Shown in pieces: positions 62,714 through 64,000 of a stretch of DNA of 64,000 bases. Source of the stretch: Mesorhizobium sp. B2-4-3 (GTDB taxonomy: Bacteria; Pseudomonadota; Alphaproteobacteria; Rhizobiales; Rhizobiaceae). A program made the position numbers and the translations under genes. The notes under the pieces were generated by a model. That model worked only from the letters and a program-made list of their open reading frames with translations, made no database searches and was not told where the DNA came from. The stretch lies in NCBI RefSeq assembly GCF_006442815.1, contig NZ_VFVL01000011.1, forward strand, positions 1 through 64,000. Direction: 5' to 3'. Numbering within the stretch: the stretch's first letter is position 1; every line of letters starts with the position of its first letter.

Positions 62714-63745
62714 TTAGTTCCTGTCGACCGGCTTGGATCGCATGCGCGAAACCGTCTCGCGTTCGGCGCGCTTGGAGCGCAGGGGCGGCAAGCCGCGGTC
62801 GACGAGGTCCATATCCTCCAGCACCATGTCGCCCATGCGCTTGAAGGCGATGTCGAGCGCGCCGGCGCGATGCGCCGAACGCAGGAAGCCGGGGAGGGTG
62901 CGGACGGGATGGTCCTTGGCCAGCGGCTCCTCCGGGAAGACGTCGCTTGCGGCGACGATATGGCCGCTCTTCACCGCCGCCATGAGTGCCGCGAAATCGA
63001 CGACGCCGGCGCGGCTGAGCAGGATGAAGGCCGCACCCTTGCGCATTTTGGCAAAGGCGTCGGCGCCCAGGAAACCCTGGTTCTCGCTGGTGACGGAAGC
63101 GACGACGAAGACGAAATCGCTTTGCGACAGCACCTCGTCCAGCGACGCCGGCTCGACGCCGTTGTCGACCAGGATCGATGGCGGCAGCCATGGATCAAAA
63201 ACTTTCGTGCGGGTGCGGAAGCCGGTCAGCAGGCGGTTGAGCGCGCGCCCGAGATCGCCGAAGCCGATGATGCCGACATCGGCGCCGGACAGAAGCCGCG
63301 CCGTCTGGTTGCCGTCGCCGCCCCACAATTCCTTGCCGTGCCGGAAGGCGAGGTCGGCGTCGACGATGTTTCTGGCCAGGTTCAGCGCCATGGCGAGGCC
63401 GAGCTCGGCTACCGGCTCGGCAAAGACGAGGCCGGTGGTGACGACATGGATGCCGCGGGCGAACAGCGTCTCGTAGGGCATGTTGTTGAGGAGGTTGGTC
63501 TCGACGTTGAAGACGCAGCGCAGCGCCTTCAGCTTCTCCAGCGTTTCGGCTGAAATCGGCGGCTGGCCGATGATATAGCGCGCCTCGGCCAGTGTTTCGG
63601 CGGGCAGTGCCGCGACGCCTTCCGGGGTCGTCTCGACGATGCGATAGTTCTTGCGCAGGCGCGCCAGCTGCGGCGGCGTGAAGATCAGCTCGAGCGTGCG
63701 CGGGTCGGGCGCGCTGATGGCCAGCGGCAAGGCTTTGTCGGACAT
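62714..63745 (-). CDS. D-isomer-specific 2-hydroxyacid dehydrogenase
   Basis: A 343-residue NAD-dependent dehydrogenase. The nucleotide site is GIIGFGDLG at 158-166, and the catalytic triad is Arg245 in SRAGVVD, Glu272 in FPEEPL and His292 in SAHRAGA. It would reduce a 2-oxo acid or oxidise a D-2-hydroxy acid; the family includes phosphoglycerate, glycerate and formate-like enzymes, and the substrate cannot be named. The gene converges on the GntR gene and is divergent from a LacI-type regulator, which probably controls it. Confidence 0.88.
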   Translation of the reverse strand: MSDKALPLAISAPDPRTLELIFTPPQLARLRKNYRIVETTPEGVAALPAETLAEARYIIGQPPISAETLEKLKALRCVFNVETNLLNNMPYETLFARGIHVVTTGLVFAEPVAELGLAMALNLARNIVDADLAFRHGKELWGGDGNQTARLLSGADVGIIGFGDLGRALNRLLTGFRTRTKVFDPWLPPSILVDNGVEPASLDEVLSQSDFVFVVASVTSENQGFLGADAFAKMRKGAAFILLSRAGVVDFAALMAAVKSGHIVAASDVFPEEPLAKDHPVRTLPGFLRSAHRAGALDIAFKRMGDMVLEDMDLVDRGLPPLRSKRAERETVSRMRSKPVDRN

Positions 63746-63827
63746 GTCTTTCCTCCCGGGCGCGATTGGATCGCGTCAATCACATATTCAAGTCTTACTC
63801 CCGATGAAACGATTTACAAGAACGAAA

Positions 63828-63843
63828 AATCGATTTATCGATT
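63828..63843. promoter_or_regulatory. Putative LacI operator, AATCGAT-TT-ATCGATT
   Basis: A palindrome with 7-base perfect arms and two central bases, in the divergent gap 48 bases before the LacI-type start codon. AT-rich symmetry with a CGAT core agrees with LacI-family operators. A similar AACGATTT string sits 20 bases further left. Confidence 0.5.
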
Positions 63844-63890
63844 AGAATAGCGAGGCAGCAAATCGGCTGCCTGCCCTCGGGAGGAGGTCG

Positions 63891-64000
63891 ATGGTACAGC
63901 ACCAAACGCGGCAGCGGCGTCCGTCGATCCACGACGTGGCAAGCCATGCCGGCGTGTCCGCGGCCACCGTCTCCAAGGTGCTGGCCGGCGTCACCACGGT
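63891..64000 (+). CDS. LacI-family transcriptional regulator, 5' end only
   Basis: Thirty-six codons of a LacI-type regulator, cut by the right end of the window. The ATG follows a strong GGGAGGAGG at 63880-63888. After RRPSIHDVASHAGVSAATVS the sequence continues with KVLAGVTT, which is the complete helix-turn-helix and the start of the hinge region. Divergent orientation to the 2-hydroxyacid dehydrogenase suggests that it regulates that gene or the genes downstream of itself that lie outside the window. Confidence 0.88.
   Translation, partial: MVQHQTRQRRPSIHDVASHAGVSAATVSKVLAGVTT

Overview
The window reads as chromosome or large replicon of a rhizobial alphaproteobacterium, most likely Mesorhizobium or a close Phyllobacteriaceae relative. 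The support is high GC coding sequence, many ABC uptake systems paired with small catabolic operons, a short second FtsZ, glutathione-linked formaldehyde genes, and palindromic extragenic repeats built around GCATGATC and TCCGAAAA of the kind seen scattered through rhizobial genomes. The genus is inferred, not proven. I found 54 protein genes (two cut by the window ends) and no rRNA, tRNA, CRISPR array, transposase or integrase.

Layout. 1-327: 3' end of gfa. 800-3658: NitT/TauT-type ABC transporter. 3858-7129 (minus): GMC oxidoreductase and amidohydrolase. 7431-12325: flavin monooxygenase, Rid-family protein, DUF1028 protein, aldehyde dehydrogenase, LysR regulator. 12332-15778: divergent M20 deacetylase and an iron-sulfur flavoprotein of the trimethylamine/dimethylglycine dehydrogenase type. 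15951-28722: MocR regulator, class II HMG-CoA reductase (mvaA), CaiB/BaiF CoA-transferase, enoyl-CoA hydratase, ribose-type ABC transporter, two beta-propeller proteins (one fused to a permease), and a convergent HMG-CoA lyase (mvaB). 29010-34379: proline racemase family protein, short FtsZ, YciI protein, maleylacetate reductase, aldehyde dehydrogenase. 34707-37492: fghA, a DUF2231 membrane protein, a sorbosone-dehydrogenase-like lipoprotein. 37516-45140: ROK regulator, glycosyltransferase, debranching-type glucosidase, otsA and otsB. 45161-52897 (minus): ROK-regulated ABC operon with an M20 deacylase, a PLP racemase and two paralogous binding proteins. 53080-61881 (minus): eight-gene operon with a polyamine-type ABC transporter, aldehyde dehydrogenase, luciferase-like monooxygenase, a hydrolase/flavin-reductase fusion and an AA_synth protein, controlled by a divergent GntR gene (62021-62698). 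62714-64000: 2-hydroxyacid dehydrogenase and a divergent LacI-type regulator, cut by the window end.

How it works together. Most of the window is uptake plus oxidation of small organic compounds, each block with its own regulator. Three blocks stand out. The mva block can be read as import and breakdown of mevalonate, probably also mevalonolactone: lactonase-like propeller, HMG-CoA reductase run oxidatively, HMG-CoA lyase to acetyl-CoA and acetoacetate, with a CoA-transferase as a second entry for free 3-hydroxy-3-methylglutarate. The 53-62 kb block resembles the Rut pyrimidine pathway in its enzyme types (luciferase-like monooxygenase, flavin reductase, alpha/beta hydrolase), but has a different transporter and a fused reductase, so its substrate is unknown. 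In the 3.8-15.8 kb block, the same TTAG-N7-CTAA palindrome sits in both divergent promoter regions, which suggests one LysR regulon covering the two oxidative gene pairs.
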